NCBI GenBank assembly: GCA_938743325.2
Contig: OW568894.1
Span: 186,001-250,000, forward strand
Length of the DNA stretch: 64,000 nucleotides
Reading direction: 5' to 3'
From: Pycnococcus provasolii
Taxonomy: Eukaryota; Chlorophyta; Pseudoscourfieldiophyceae; Pseudoscourfieldiales; Pycnococcaceae
In this document: piece after piece, positions 20,445 to 29,949 of the stretch
How the letters are laid out: each line of letters begins with the position of its first letter
Numbering within the stretch: position 1 is the stretch's first letter
Program-made: the position numbers and the translations under genes
The notes under the pieces: model-generated
Told to the model about the DNA's origin: nothing
Database searches by the model: none
Seen by the model: the letters and a program-made list of their open reading frames with translations, nothing else

Positions 20445-21797
20445 ATGCTCCCCATTCTCGCCTTGCAGCGTAACCGAGGCCTGCTCAGCGACCTCACGAA
20501 GCGTGTCCTGCCCGGTGGTGCACCGCCGAAAACGATAACGAGGTGGTTCACGCGACTTACTACCAGACACTTCTACCTGCTCGGATCGCTTCTGCTCATA
20601 AACGTGCTCTGGCTCCTGCCGTCCGCACAAGTCGAAAACCCGGCGCAAGTACTACCGCTCAAGGAGAACAGTGCGCAGAAAGCCGAGTTGTCGAACGTCG
20701 TCAGCGCGGAGCAGAGTGCTTTGGCAGAAGGTGAGAAAACAAGCGCGGAAAAGGACGGCGACGAAGCGGACGACGGCGACGAAACGAGCGACGCAAGAGA
20801 CTCCAACGCCGACTCGGATGCTGACGGCGGTGACGGTGACGGTGACGGCGACGGCGATAACGACGAGGATGCGGAGGAGGAAACGACGACGGCTGCGCCA
20901 AGACCTGCAGCGGTACGCACAACCACGGAGGCGCCGAAGGAGCTGCCTGGTGCTTACAAGCGACTGTGGGCTCAGCTCCGCAAGCAGCCAACCATATTCA
21001 CGCGTCGGCGGCTAAAACAGCGCGGCCAAATAAGCTGCGGGGGCAGTGGGTGCGTGGTGTACAAGACGTGGGATGCCATCTCCTTCGCACATCCCGCGCT
21101 GAACCTCACGCTCCCGCAGGACATGCCGCCGCTTGCGTCCATCGCGTCGATGGTGGAGGGCGGGTGCAAGCGCGGCTCGAAGGACCCGTCGTGCAACCCG
21201 AAGAGCATGCGCGAAATTGGCCGCGATTCCACGTCAGAAGTTTCGCGGCCGCGCTGCGCCGTCGTGGGCAACAGCGGGAAGTTGCGTTGGGAGCAGCACG
21301 GAGCCGCCATCGACGCGACGGACATCGTCATCCGGTTCAACCAGGGTCGAACGAAGGGCTTCGAGCGGCAGGTTGGGCGCAAGAGCACCTTCCGCATCTA
21401 CAACGGGCCGTACGTCGAGCCGAAGCAGGCTGGCGAGGTGACGATCGCGCAGCTGCGCGACCCGGCCATCAAGGCGTGGGTGAAGAGCGTCGAGAAGCAC
21501 AGCGACGTGCTCGCTTACATGTTCGACCCGGAGTTTCTGTGTCTCGCTTGGCAGTGGGCGGGCAAGGAGGGCGACAAGCCGTCGTCCGGCCTCGTCGGCA
21601 TCCTGTTCGCGCTGTCGATGTGCCGCTTCGTCGACGTGTACGGCTTCCAGTACGACGCGTACTTCGACGAGACGATGCGTCCTCACTACTACGACTGGGA
21701 GCGTCCGAAGCCGGGTCGCGAGAATGCGCACCCGTTCAGCCGCGAGATGAGCCTATACTTGCTGCTTCAGGCGACGGGAAAACTGAAGCTGCACTGA
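20445..21797 (+). CDS. GT29 sialyltransferase-like glycosyltransferase
   Basis: 450-aa type II Golgi enzyme. The membrane anchor is at about 42-58 (FYLLGSLLLINVLWLL), followed by an acidic Asp/Glu-rich stem (about 95-155). Sialyl motif L is at ~268-300 (RCAVVGNSGKLRWEQHG, then IDATDIVIRFN), motif S at ~378-400 (PSSGLVGILFALSMC and VYGF), and the VS-like His/Glu at ~429 (HPFSREM). These are the CMP-donor-binding landmarks of GT29. Green plants and algae carry GT29 proteins although canonical sialic acid is doubtful there; Kdo-type CMP sugars are an alternative donor. ATG at 20445 is the first within this frame, which is open to 20178. A second GT29 gene lies 3.8 kb away in the opposite orientation. 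Confidence 0.88.
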   Translation: MLPILALQRNRGLLSDLTKRVLPGGAPPKTITRWFTRLTTRHFYLLGSLLLINVLWLLPSAQVENPAQVLPLKENSAQKAELSNVVSAEQSALAEGEKTSAEKDGDEADDGDETSDARDSNADSDADGGDGDGDGDGDNDEDAEEETTTAAPRPAAVRTTTEAPKELPGAYKRLWAQLRKQPTIFTRRRLKQRGQISCGGSGCVVYKTWDAISFAHPALNLTLPQDMPPLASIASMVEGGCKRGSKDPSCNPKSMREIGRDSTSEVSRPRCAVVGNSGKLRWEQHGAAIDATDIVIRFNQGRTKGFERQVGRKSTFRIYNGPYVEPKQAGEVTIAQLRDPAIKAWVKSVEKHSDVLAYMFDPEFLCLAWQWAGKEGDKPSSGLVGILFALSMCRFVDVYGFQYDAYFDETMRPHYYDWERPKPGRENAHPFSREMSLYLLLQATGKLKLH

Positions 21798-22310
21798 ACT
21801 GACTGACTGAGGCGCTGACGGAATATATACATATACATGTACAAGTTTGTTTCTAAATTAGTAGCCTGGTATGATGATTACCTAGTACTATTTCGTACTT
21901 TTAAAATGTGTTTCCGTCCGTCCGGCCGGCGTGTACATTATTCATATTTATTTTAAATGGTTGTCTATTTTTTTTTGTTGAATGGTTGTCTCCAGAATTT
22001 TCACCCCAGAGGCGGCGCCGGCTGGCACACTGACGGCTGTTCGGGCTGTAGTAGTCGGGTCACTCGCCATGGATATCGTCATGCCGTACGGCGTAATAAC
22101 TAATAATACCCTAGGTCTACGGGACGACGGCTCTTGATTGAGTGCTCGGAGTCAGGGCCCCGCATAGATCGTGTTGAAGGTGCCCATTGTTATGCTGAAG
22201 TGCTCCTTGAGCCTCGCAAGCTGTGGAGAACTTCCTGGAGAGTGAGTTGTCCAGCCAGAGATTTATTTGAGCTAGACTTCTACCTATAACAGGCCTACTG
22301 CTCAAGATAT

Positions 22311-22521
22311 AGCCAAAATACAGTACTTACACGCGTAACGTTGTAACACTTCAAATGTGTTCTGCCAAGAAACAGCTGCCCTTAAGCGTGATGTGATGAG
22401 AACTCAACGGCCTGAGAAGCGAGAAGCGTGACAGAAGGAAAACTATGATTTATGAAGGACAACGAAAAGTGTAACCCTAACCCCTTGTCCAGAAACCCTA
22501 ACAGTGTCCCTACCAGGTCAA
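22311..22521. repeat. Dispersed repeat, copy A
   Basis: About 210 bp, beginning AGCCAAAATAC and ending CCTACCAGGTCAA, closely matches 27430-27631 in the same orientation with small indels. The inner part carries CCCTAACCCC and AAACCCTAAC telomere-like words. No coding potential is visible. Confidence 0.85.
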
Positions 22522-22596
22522 CCGAGAGGACCCTCGAATATAATAAAGGGGCCATGGGACCTCGAGGAATGTGAGACGAACCCCGAAAGGGACAAT

Positions 22597-22721
22597 GTAT
22601 ATACCTCCTACATTCAACAAAAAATTGGGACGGACTTACAGGGCCGTTATACGATGCGTTGGGGGTCCATTCGTTGGTCGCAGTACCGTCCCAATTTTTT
22701 GTTGAATGTAGGAAGTATGTG
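22597..22721. repeat. Hairpin-forming inverted repeat (MITE-like)
   Basis: Arms of about 35 bp (22597-22633 and 22686-22721) contain a perfect 27-bp core starting CCTACATTCAAC; the loop is about 52 bp. It could be a small foldback element or a structured RNA. No clear target-site duplication was found. Confidence 0.75.
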
Positions 22722-23076
22722 TGTTGCTGATTTTATTATTTAGGGATACTTTATTGTGTGGTTACTTTTGTCAGGAGACCGTTGGTTGATCACGTGACCG
22801 ATCACGTGATAAATTCCTATAACGGGACCTCCCCTTATAGAATTGGGCTCGACCTATTCTCCCCCTTGCCCTTAAGGGTTCGGCGGCCCTTGTCAAATAG
22901 CGGACTCGCCTGCCGCCTCGCCCTCGCCTCGCCCTCGCCTCGCCCTCGCCTTGCCCTCGTCATTCTTCGCTCGTCGCTCTCGACAGTAGTAGTACATTCG
23001 AGGAGAGTGCATACGTGTACGCGTGTGTGTGTGTGTTTACCTGTTTTTATATACAGGTTGTTTTTCAGGGACCTTG

Positions 23077-25092
23077 ATGGTTGGCGGTACCGCAGCCCCG
23101 CTTGGCAGTGTGCGCGAAATGCTACACGGGATAAAACTCGACGAGTGCCCGGCGCTTCTACGTACCATGTTGGCGAAGTTTGACAAGAACGGAAACGGAA
23201 TCATTGACCCGGACGAGCTGCCCATTGCGAACGACGACGGCATCTCCATCAAGGCGTTCCCGGAGAACGTGCAGCCTTTCTTGCGTGGGATCGACGAGGA
23301 AGGAAACGGGAAACTCGATATGGGTGAGCTCACGGAGATGGCTACCACATACGTGGAGTTGAAGAAGGCGAACAAGGAGGGCTCCATCGCCATCAAGACG
23401 CTGCCCAAGGAGCTTCAGCCAACGCTCAAGGTGTTCGACGTCGACGGTGACGGCACGGTCGCGCCCATGGAGCTTGCTCGTGGTGCGGAGCTGTACAAAG
23501 GTTCCAAGAAGACAGCCAAGCGACTCATGACCTTCAGCGGTGTTCTCTTGCTCATCCTGTGCGCCCTCGTGGGCGTCATCGTCGGCCTCGTCGCGGTGGT
23601 CGTCGAGAATAGCAAGGAAACGAAGACGGACAGCAAGACTGGCATCACATACGCGAAGGGGTCCAGCAAGCCTTCGGCGACAGCAAAGGTGACGAAGACG
23701 GATTCCATCTACAACGCGGTGAAGAAGTCAGCGTCGGCTCTCCGCGCGATCGACTCGCTGACGCTCGATAAGCCGGACGGCTCCTCCCTGTTCTACACCA
23801 TCACCGGCGCGGAGACACACGGTGGCGCGCCAGGCAAGGCAAACGCCGTCGCGTTTTACTCGGCGCGTGGCGATGTCATCAACGTTACGGCAACGTCGCT
23901 GAATGTGACCAAGGAGGATGGAACGATCGTGATGACTGACACCATCGTGGCTGAGAAGTCTCGCCGCCGGCGCCTTCTCGACAGTGGCAGTGGCAGTGAC
24001 AGTGGCAGTGGGTCATCGATGACGGCGGAGGATTACATCGATGCACTGGAAAAGGAGATTACTGAGGGGAAACAATTCGTCGACGAGCTCAAGGAGGAGA
24101 ATGCCGAGCTCAAGAAGACCCTCGCCAAGGCTCAACAGGAGGTGACTGATGCGAAAAGTGCTCTTGAAAAGAAGGAGGCTGCACAATCTGAGAACAATAA
24201 ATTGGTCGTGGCAAGTACTGATGATTTGCGAGCACGTTTTCGAGTGTGGACTTGGAATCGTGAAATTGCGACTACTCTGTTTGGTGAGATCTCTGAGTGG
24301 GATACGTCCAAGGTGACGAGCATGAGTTCCCTGTTCTCTAATGCCAAAGTCTTCAATGAAGACATCAGCAAGTGGGATACGTCGCAGGTGACGGACATGA
24401 GTGCCATGTTCAGTTCAGCCGGTTCCTTCAATCAAGACATCAGCGGGTGGGATACGTCCAAGGTGACGATCATGAGTCATATGTTCAATCGTGCCATATC
24501 CTTCAATCAAGACATCAGCGGGTGGGATACGTCCAAGGTGACGAACATGGATAATATGTTTGTTGTTGCCACGTCCTTCAATCAAGACATCAGCGGGTGG
24601 GATACGTCCAAGGTGACGAGCATGTATGACATGTTCGATGGTGCCGAGGCCTTCAATCAAGACATCAGCAAGTGGGATACGGGCAAGGTGACAAACATGA
24701 ATGGTATGTTCAGCAGTGCCTCTGCCTTCAACCAAGACATCAGCGGGTGGGATACGTCCAAGGTGACGAACATGAAGGGCATGTTCAGCTTTGCCCAAGC
24801 CTTCAACCAAGACATCAGCAAGTGGAACACGTCCAAGGTGACGGACATGTATGCTATGTTCAGTTCAGCCGGTTCCTTCAATCAAGACATCAGCGGGTGG
24901 GATACGTCCAAGGTGACGATCATGAGTCATATGTTCAATCGTGCCATATCCTTCAATCAAGACATCAGCGGGTGGGATACGTCCAAGGTGACGAGCATGA
25001 GTGGCATGTTCGATGGTGCCGAGGCCTTCAACGCGAACCAAAAAATCACAGCGTCGTGCGAAAACAACAAGTGCACCTTGAAGAAGCCGTAG
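23077..25092 (+). CDS. EF-hand membrane protein with C-terminal DUF285 (BspA-like) repeats
   Basis: 671 aa. Three calcium-binding loops are at about 36-47 ([12 protein letters not shown]), 73-84 ([12 protein letters not shown]) and 121-132 ([12 protein letters not shown]). One membrane segment is at about 152-176 ([20 protein letters not shown]). A domain with beta-like character follows, then a coiled coil (about 325-375), then about ten 25-aa DUF285 units of the form [20 protein letters not shown]. DUF285 repeats are common on bacterial surfaces and in some algae; here they would face the exterior or lumen, with the EF-hands on the other side. The start at 23077 is the first ATG; CAG just before it could be a splice acceptor of an upstream exon. 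TGTAA lies near 25171. Function unknown; a calcium-linked adhesion or sensor role is inference. Confidence 0.85.
   Translation: MVGGTAAPLGSVREMLHGIKLDECPALLRTMLAKFDKNGNGIIDPDELPIANDDGISIKAFPENVQPFLRGIDEEGNGKLDMGELTEMATTYVELKKANKEGSIAIKTLPKELQPTLKVFDVDGDGTVAPMELARGAELYKGSKKTAKRLMTFSGVLLLILCALVGVIVGLVAVVVENSKETKTDSKTGITYAKGSSKPSATAKVTKTDSIYNAVKKSASALRAIDSLTLDKPDGSSLFYTITGAETHGGAPGKANAVAFYSARGDVINVTATSLNVTKEDGTIVMTDTIVAEKSRRRRLLDSGSGSDSGSGSSMTAEDYIDALEKEITEGKQFVDELKEENAELKKTLAKAQQEVTDAKSALEKKEAAQSENNKLVVASTDDLRARFRVWTWNREIATTLFGEISEWDTSKVTSMSSLFSNAKVFNEDISKWDTSQVTDMSAMFSSAGSFNQDISGWDTSKVTIMSHMFNRAISFNQDISGWDTSKVTNMDNMFVVATSFNQDISGWDTSKVTSMYDMFDGAEAFNQDISKWDTGKVTNMNGMFSSASAFNQDISGWDTSKVTNMKGMFSFAQAFNQDISKWNTSKVTDMYAMFSSAGSFNQDISGWDTSKVTIMSHMFNRAISFNQDISGWDTSKVTSMSGMFDGAEAFNANQKITASCENNKCTLKKP
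24290..25035. repeat. 75-bp coding tandem repeats (DUF285)
   Basis: About ten units. A two-unit block at about 24408-24540 is repeated almost identically at about 24860-24990, which shows recent internal duplication or conversion. Confidence 0.85.
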
Positions 25093-25601
25093 CCGAAGCT
25101 AACGTGGTGCTGGGAGCCTGCCAAGGAATCGCCCGGGGGGTTGGGGGCAGTTTTTAAAATTATTATTTGGGAGTGTAACGAGCACTCACTTTTAAAAAAG
25201 GAAAGTTAGAAATCCCTTGGAAGGTTTTATTAGACGAATTGTCCATATATATCCCCCCAGGCAAGAGGAAGTCCTGACGAATCTTGAGGCGAAACAACTT
25301 TGCGTTTTTCATACTACTGTATGTATACAATACGTATATAAGCTGGAGAGCTGGCTTACGCACGACGCCTCATCTCAGCGGCAAAGAATGCGTGATGCCA
25401 GCCGTTCTAACGTCACATCGATTCGTTCGGCGGGCGACCGCCCGATGAGCACGGACACGAATTCATACCAGCCAGGAAGCAAATATGCAATATGTATGTA
25501 ATGTAATGTAATGTATTATTCGTAAAATATTGATACACGCAATTATTAATTTGAAAAATGAACAACAATGCCAGTGTTCAACATCAGGCAAGCACTGCTT
25601 T
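25093..25601. other. Convergent intergenic region
   Basis: About 0.5 kb, AT-richer, with a (TGTAA)n-like stretch near 25498-25515. No gene seen. Confidence 0.5.
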
Positions 25602-26552
25602 CTACAGCAAGGTGAGCAGTCCGTGGTTCGCCAAGTCGGTTATGCATCGGCGCTCACCCTTCATGTTGTGCAGCAACGTGCGAGAGCGGCGCGTGATAGG
25701 CGATAGATCGGATCCTCCGTATTCGTCGTCCTGCTCCTCACCTCGTTGGCTTGAGCGCTCGCTGGGACTTAAGCTCCGCCGCCGCTCCTCCGCCGCCTCC
25801 TTCCGCGCGCCACCGCCACCGCCACCGCCACCTCCACCTCCTTTTCTCACGTCGACGGCAGGCGGCATGTCCGCGAAACGCCACTGGTCGATTTGCCACG
25901 ACTTGTTGCGCAGCCAGAACTTCTTTCCCTTGTGCGGCCCGTTCTTGGTTTTCGGCCGTTTGTCGAAGTACCACGCCTTGAGCGTCTTGCCCGCCGTGAA
26001 GCCGTACGCGGTGACGCGCTCGCACACGTGCATGAGCATCACCGCGCACACGAACCCGCTCGTCGGCTGTTCTTTGTACACCGCCTCGATGTTCTTCTCG
26101 GCGTACCTCATGAAGCGCGGGTTGATGGGGTGGATTTTCTTCGCCATCATCTTCGGCAGACGATCCGCGCGCGGGTTCTGAATGTGCCACTTGCCGACGA
26201 GCGCCTCCATCGCGTGTTCGCGCATGCCCTGGTACGCCTCGTTCGTGAAGCGCACCGTCGTTCGTGATCCGACGTCCACTTCGTGTCCCTTGGTCGGCGC
26301 GTTGTTTAACCTGAGTATGACGTCGTTCTCGTCAATCTGTTTCCCCAGCCTTTTCTTTTTCAGCGTCGAGCTGCTTGAGACGATGGCGCAGTTTCGAAAT
26401 TTAGCGTTACCGAGTTCTTTTTTCGGTTGGTTCGGCTTCCACTTCACGCCAAAGACGTCCGTATCCGGCAGCGCGCGCATGACATCGTCCGTCACAAAGG
26501 TACCCGGCGGGAACTGCTTTGCGTCGTCGCGTCCGACGGTTGTTTTGTGCAA
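25602..26552 (-). CDS. Second GT29 sialyltransferase-like gene, 5' end incomplete
   Basis: The frame encodes a GT29 catalytic region: an L-type motif 'NCAIVSSSSTLKKKRLG' followed by 'IDENDVILRLNNAPTKG', and an S-type motif 'PTSGFVCAVMLMHVC' followed by 'VTAYGF'. The L motif has SSSS where most enzymes have GNSG. The tail is Gly- and Arg/Ser-rich. No ATG opens the frame: it stays open to about 26665, reading plausible sequence (CTSPRPTPPCLDGAFKGG), so an upstream exon with the start and anchor must lie further right. Together with the gene at 20445 and the transporter at 663 it suggests a CMP-sugar glycosylation pathway. Donor and acceptor unknown. Confidence 0.75.
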   Translation of the reverse strand: MHKTTVGRDDAKQFPPGTFVTDDVMRALPDTDVFGVKWKPNQPKKELGNAKFRNCAIVSSSSTLKKKRLGKQIDENDVILRLNNAPTKGHEVDVGSRTTVRFTNEAYQGMREHAMEALVGKWHIQNPRADRLPKMMAKKIHPINPRFMRYAEKNIEAVYKEQPTSGFVCAVMLMHVCERVTAYGFTAGKTLKAWYFDKRPKTKNGPHKGKKFWLRNKSWQIDQWRFADMPPAVDVRKGGGGGGGGGGGARKEAAEERRRSLSPSERSSQRGEEQDDEYGGSDLSPITRRSRTLLHNMKGERRCITDLANHGLLTLL

Positions 26553-26605
26553 GGTGAGCCAACCTCCTTTGAACGCGCCATCTAGGCACGGCGGCGTAGG
26601 TCGAG

Positions 26606-27048
26606 GTGACGTGCATCCTCGCTCAGGGTCAAAGAGCGCCGGTGAATGCGACGACCCATATCCCAGCGTTTAGCGCAGGATTCGAAGACGGCGTGGCTAC
26701 CCTAGTCACGTACTCTTGCGTCGTCGTGATTGACTTGCGCGCTTTCTCAACGAGCGAAACCCCGGGCGACTCCCAATTGGAAGACGAAGACGACGAAGAC
26801 GAAGAAGAGCTGTACGCGGCGTTGTACGCGTTGCGGTACGGCGACGCCATACATAACACCTTAAGACGAGCATTCGTGCCAAGACAAGTGACCGCGAGTG
26901 AGTGTGCCTATGTCGGCAAGTGCAAGGACGCGCCGGGTGCTCTGTGCAAGGCCAAGTGGCAGTCTAATTACTGCACCGGCGACAAGTTCGGATGCGTGAA
27001 CTGCGACAACGATGCCAAAGGCAGTTGGTGCATGCCCCAGGTGAGAAA
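26606..27048 (+). CDS. Possible Cys-rich exon, antisense overlap with GT29 5' region
   Basis: An open frame without ATG reads a hydrophobic stretch (GVATLVTYSCVVVIDL), an acidic run coded by a GAC/GAA repeat, then a Cys-rich segment with eight Cys in 45 residues (AYVGKCKDAPGALCKAKW, YCTGDKFGCVNC). A GTGAGA donor follows 'WCMPQ' at 27041-27046. It may be one exon of a secreted protein whose other exons I cannot place, or a relic; the downstream sequence is microsatellite. It competes with an upstream extension of the GT29 frame on the other strand. Confidence 0.3.
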
Positions 27049-27149
27049 TGGCCAGATTATAGGCAAAAGTCGGCGTTTTTGGCCAGATTATAGGTGGTAG
27101 GTTTGCTTTGGTCGGTATCCCAGGTGGAGAGGCAACAAGTATTTACAAA

Positions 27150-27415
27150 GTGGTGGTGGTGGTGTCCACTCGTGCTGTTGTTGCTGCTGCTGTGCTTGGT
27201 GGTGGTGGTGCTTCAGGTGGTTGTGGTGGTGCTGCTGCTGCTCCTCCTCCTCCTCCTCCTCCTTCTTGTTGTTGTTGATGGTGCTGGTGCTGGTGCTGTT
27301 GTTGTTGTTGTTGTTGTTGTTGCTGCTCCTCCTCCTTGCTGTGGTGGTGCTGCTGCTGCTGCTGCTACTGCTGTGCTTCAGGTGGTGGTGGTGGTGGTGG
27401 TGGTGGGATGGTGGT
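27150..27415. repeat. Compound trinucleotide microsatellite
   Basis: Runs of GTG, TGC, TCC, GTT and CTG triplets follow one another for about 265 bp. Frames across it give homopolymer runs (for example His, Asn, Glu and Gln in the minus frame) and are not credible genes. Confidence 0.85.
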
Positions 27416-27429
27416 GGCGCGCCCGGCAT

Positions 27430-27631
27430 AGCCAAAATACCTGTGTAGTGTGTACTTACACATGTAACTTCAAATGTGTTCTGCCAAGAAACAGCTGGCC
27501 TTAAGTGTGATGTGATGAGCGGCCTGAGAAGGGAGAAGCGTGACAGCGCTAAAGGTGGGAAGGACAACGAAAGTTGAAGGGTAACCCTAACCCCTTGTCC
27601 AGAAACCCTAACAGTGTCCCTACCAGGTCAA
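27430..27631. repeat. Dispersed repeat, copy B
   Basis: About 200 bp matching 22311-22521 in the same orientation. It is followed at once by three AAGAGGTCAAG units (27626-27655). Confidence 0.85.
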
Positions 27632-27776
27632 GAAGAGGTCAAGAAGAGGTCAAGAAGGGGGAAATTCCCGGCTGACCGGTCCAAAACAACACAACCTTGA
27701 AAGAAAAGGGCAAGCTGCTCTGACTTCTCTCTGGACTCTCCGCGGAGGACAGGACAGTTCGCCCTACCCGGTACGG

Positions 27777-27795
27777 TAACCCTAACCCTAACCCA
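27777..27795. repeat. Telomere-like CCCTAA tract
   Basis: Three CCCTAA units in the repeat island; no gene start is near. Confidence 0.7.
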
Positions 27796-28005
27796 GAGTC
27801 TCTTGAGACCGGTGTTGACTTCACTTGCGTACAGCATTCTTCTCGTGCTACTGTACAGTAAGTATTCTTCTCGTGGAGGCTCGTGGAGGCTCCGGAGTTC
27901 ACAGGCCGACAAGTGGTGGACTGATGGGACCCGTTTGACGAGTCCCTTTAAGAAGTCCCTTTAAGAAGTACAGTAGGGTACCTTTATGGTGGCACCTCCT
28001 TTATT

Positions 28006-28627
28006 AGTAGTTCTATCCCGAGAAAAACTCTGGAATACACACACTTCAGGCCGTTGGTAGACGGCCTTCCACTGCTCAGTTTGCCCTGCGGTTTTTTTTG
28101 CTAGAAAGTACTCGCAAAACTACACATGGGAATAACTCGGTTTATCCACGCGATAAGTGCAAGGTGGTGCAATAAATACGGTGCTTGGTTCACTTTTTTT
28201 GGACATTTTTATTGCTTTTCCTCGTTGGGATTTGGTCGGGGAAGGGAAAAAAATTCGGCGCGAGTTTGCAGGAAGAAATCCCTCGTTTCCCCGGTGATCA
28301 GGGAATTGGGGGAGGGGGCACCAAAAATCAGTCCCCCTGTTATGACCATCAAATACTCGGGGGATTCAGCTGAAATTTTCTGTTTTCCCTTCCCCGACCA
28401 AATCCCAACGAGGAAAAGCAATAAAAATGTCCAAAAAAAGTGAACCAAGCACCGTATTTATTGCACCACCTTGCACTTATCGCGTGGATAAACCGAGTTA
28501 TTCCCATGTGTAGTTTTGCGAGTACTTTCTAGCAAAAAAAACCGCAGGGCAAACTGAGCAGTGGAAGGCCGTCTACCAACGGCCTGAAGTGTGTGTATTC
28601 CAGAGTTTTTCTCGGGATAGAACTACT
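28006..28627. repeat. Perfect 245-bp inverted repeat with 132-bp spacer
   Basis: Left arm 28006-28250 and right arm 28383-28627 are exact reverse complements over every segment I compared, including A/T runs of equal length. Transcription would give a very long hairpin. Each arm encodes the same short hydrophobic peptide (MVHFFWTFLLLFLVGIW) in opposite directions, a by-product of symmetry. It could be a foldback transposon, an inverted duplication, a source of hairpin RNA, or an assembly artefact. No flanking target duplication was found. Confidence 0.9.
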
Positions 28628-28696
28628 TATGCTTTCTGACTCTCTTGATAAATAGAAAATTGCTCGTTTTTTTTGCACTGGTTTCAACGGCCTTGC

Positions 28697-28935
28697 AGGT
28701 CGCAGTTGGGGGCTCGTCCCAACCACGGCCAAGGCGGGGTCGACTTTGGTCGCAGGCGCAAGGCGGACCCGGGGGCTCGGCCTGGTCGCAAGCGCACAAC
28801 GGGCGACTTTTGTCGCAGGCGAAAGGCGGACCCGGGGGCTCCGCCTGGTCGCAGCCGCAAGGCGGGCGACTTTGGTCGCAGGAGAAAGGCGGACCCGGGG
28901 GCTCCGCCTGGTCGCAGGCGCAAGGCGCATGGCGT
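28697..28935. repeat. 63-bp GC-rich tandem array, about 3.5 copies
   Basis: Unit starts at 28748, 28811 and 28874 (each beginning (G/T)GTCGCAGG), with partial units at both ends. One plus-strand frame gives Gly/Ser/Trp/Gln repeats of 21 aa (GRLWSQAQGGPGGSAWSQ) after a hydrophobic lead, but it has no ATG, so translation is unproven. Confidence 0.85.
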
Positions 28936-28945
28936 CATCGTAGGA

Positions 28946-29272
28946 GGTGGTGGCGCGCGTAGCGGCGCAGCCGCAGCATGAGGTGTTCAGCTGGTGAGCT
29001 GGGTGACTGGTGAGGCGTAAGTATACCTCATGTAAGTTAATGTTGTAACAACTTCCTGAACATCAAACCAACATGGTGGGGAAAGACTAAAGAAGGCGAC
29101 CTTAAGGGAGAGTGGGTTGACCTTAAGATTGTATACAACGAGATGTTGTTCACAATGTTACAAGATTAACTTACATGAGTTAACTCACACATTAACTCAC
29201 ACCCACTAGTCACCCAGTAAGCCAGTCTTCAAGCCCAACACCTCATGCTGCGCCGCTACGCGCGCCACCACC
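28946..29272. repeat. Imperfect inverted repeat of about 110-bp arms
   Basis: The left arm (28946 to about 29051) and right arm (about 29156-29272) share reverse-complement blocks: GGTGGTGGCGCGCGTAGCGG, AGCATGAGGTGTT, TGGGTGACT, and CATGTAAGTTAAT, with indels between. It looks like an older foldback element next to the perfect one. Confidence 0.75.
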
Positions 29273-29949
29273 GCCTGGGCACGAGTCTGCTGGGATGGAG
29301 GAGCACAGGGGGAGGGATAGACTTTTTAGTATGGAAAACCGTGCTAGCTTCTATATTTCAACGGTAGTATGTTCTAGGGTTACGCTTAGGGTTCGAGTCT
29401 GGTTGAATATTTTTTCCAAGGTTTTTTTTCAACCAATGAAGGCTCCCAGACAGCCCATAGCCCAGACCTAAGACCCCACTATCGGCGAGCCCCAAGCCTC
29501 GACCTTTGCTCCCGTTGCAAGAAGAGGCCGCTTTGCTCCCTGTTGGGAGGAGCCCCCAGCTACGACCTTTTGCTCCGTTGGGGACCTGGGCAGAAAAAGA
29601 AACACAACTCTCCACTCCCCAAAAGAAAACAACAGACCGGTGGAAGAGCGTCGAGGTCTCCCTTCTCCCTCGTCAGGTGTGGTGTACTGTTGTGTGCTCT
29701 GGGAAGTGTGTAAGGTACGGGTATTGTGTGTTATCTATTGGGAAGAAAACAACAGACCTGTACATAGCGGGTATGTACAGGGGTACACGGCGGGTACTGT
29801 ACTGTACATAGGGGAATAGCTAGGGTGGGTATTCCGCTCCCCCCCCCCTTTCCTTCCCGCAGACTTTGACTTTTAACTCGTCGGATAAAGCCTTGCTCCC
29901 CCTCGGCCAGTCGACTCCCCTCAGTATCCCCTAGCCCTTTCTGACCCAT
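29273..29949. other. 5' region of MORN gene
   Basis: No gene seen. TAGGGTTACGCTTAGGGTT (29374-29392) is a degenerate telomere-like motif about 560 bp upstream of the MORN start. An imperfect pair ATATTTCAAC / GTTGAATAT flanks it. Confidence 0.45.

Larger units (their letters stand above)
21798..23076. other. Intergenic region with dispersed repeat and hairpin
   Basis: No supported gene. It contains a ~211-bp dispersed repeat (22311-22521) and a hairpin-forming inverted repeat (22597-22721), then a CCCTCGCCT-type pentamer/nonamer array (about 22910-22962). Confidence 0.6.

Noticed and set aside
27088-27567. Minus-strand 159-codon frame with His, Ser, Asn, Glu and Gln runs
   Set aside because: It translates the trinucleotide microsatellite and part of a dispersed repeat; no ATG-supported domain.
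29350-29405. tRNA-like segment (GGTTCGAGTC flanked by ATATTTCAAC/GTTGAATAT)
   Set aside because: No cloverleaf with proper D and anticodon arms can be drawn; the GGTTCGAGTC is next to telomere-like words.
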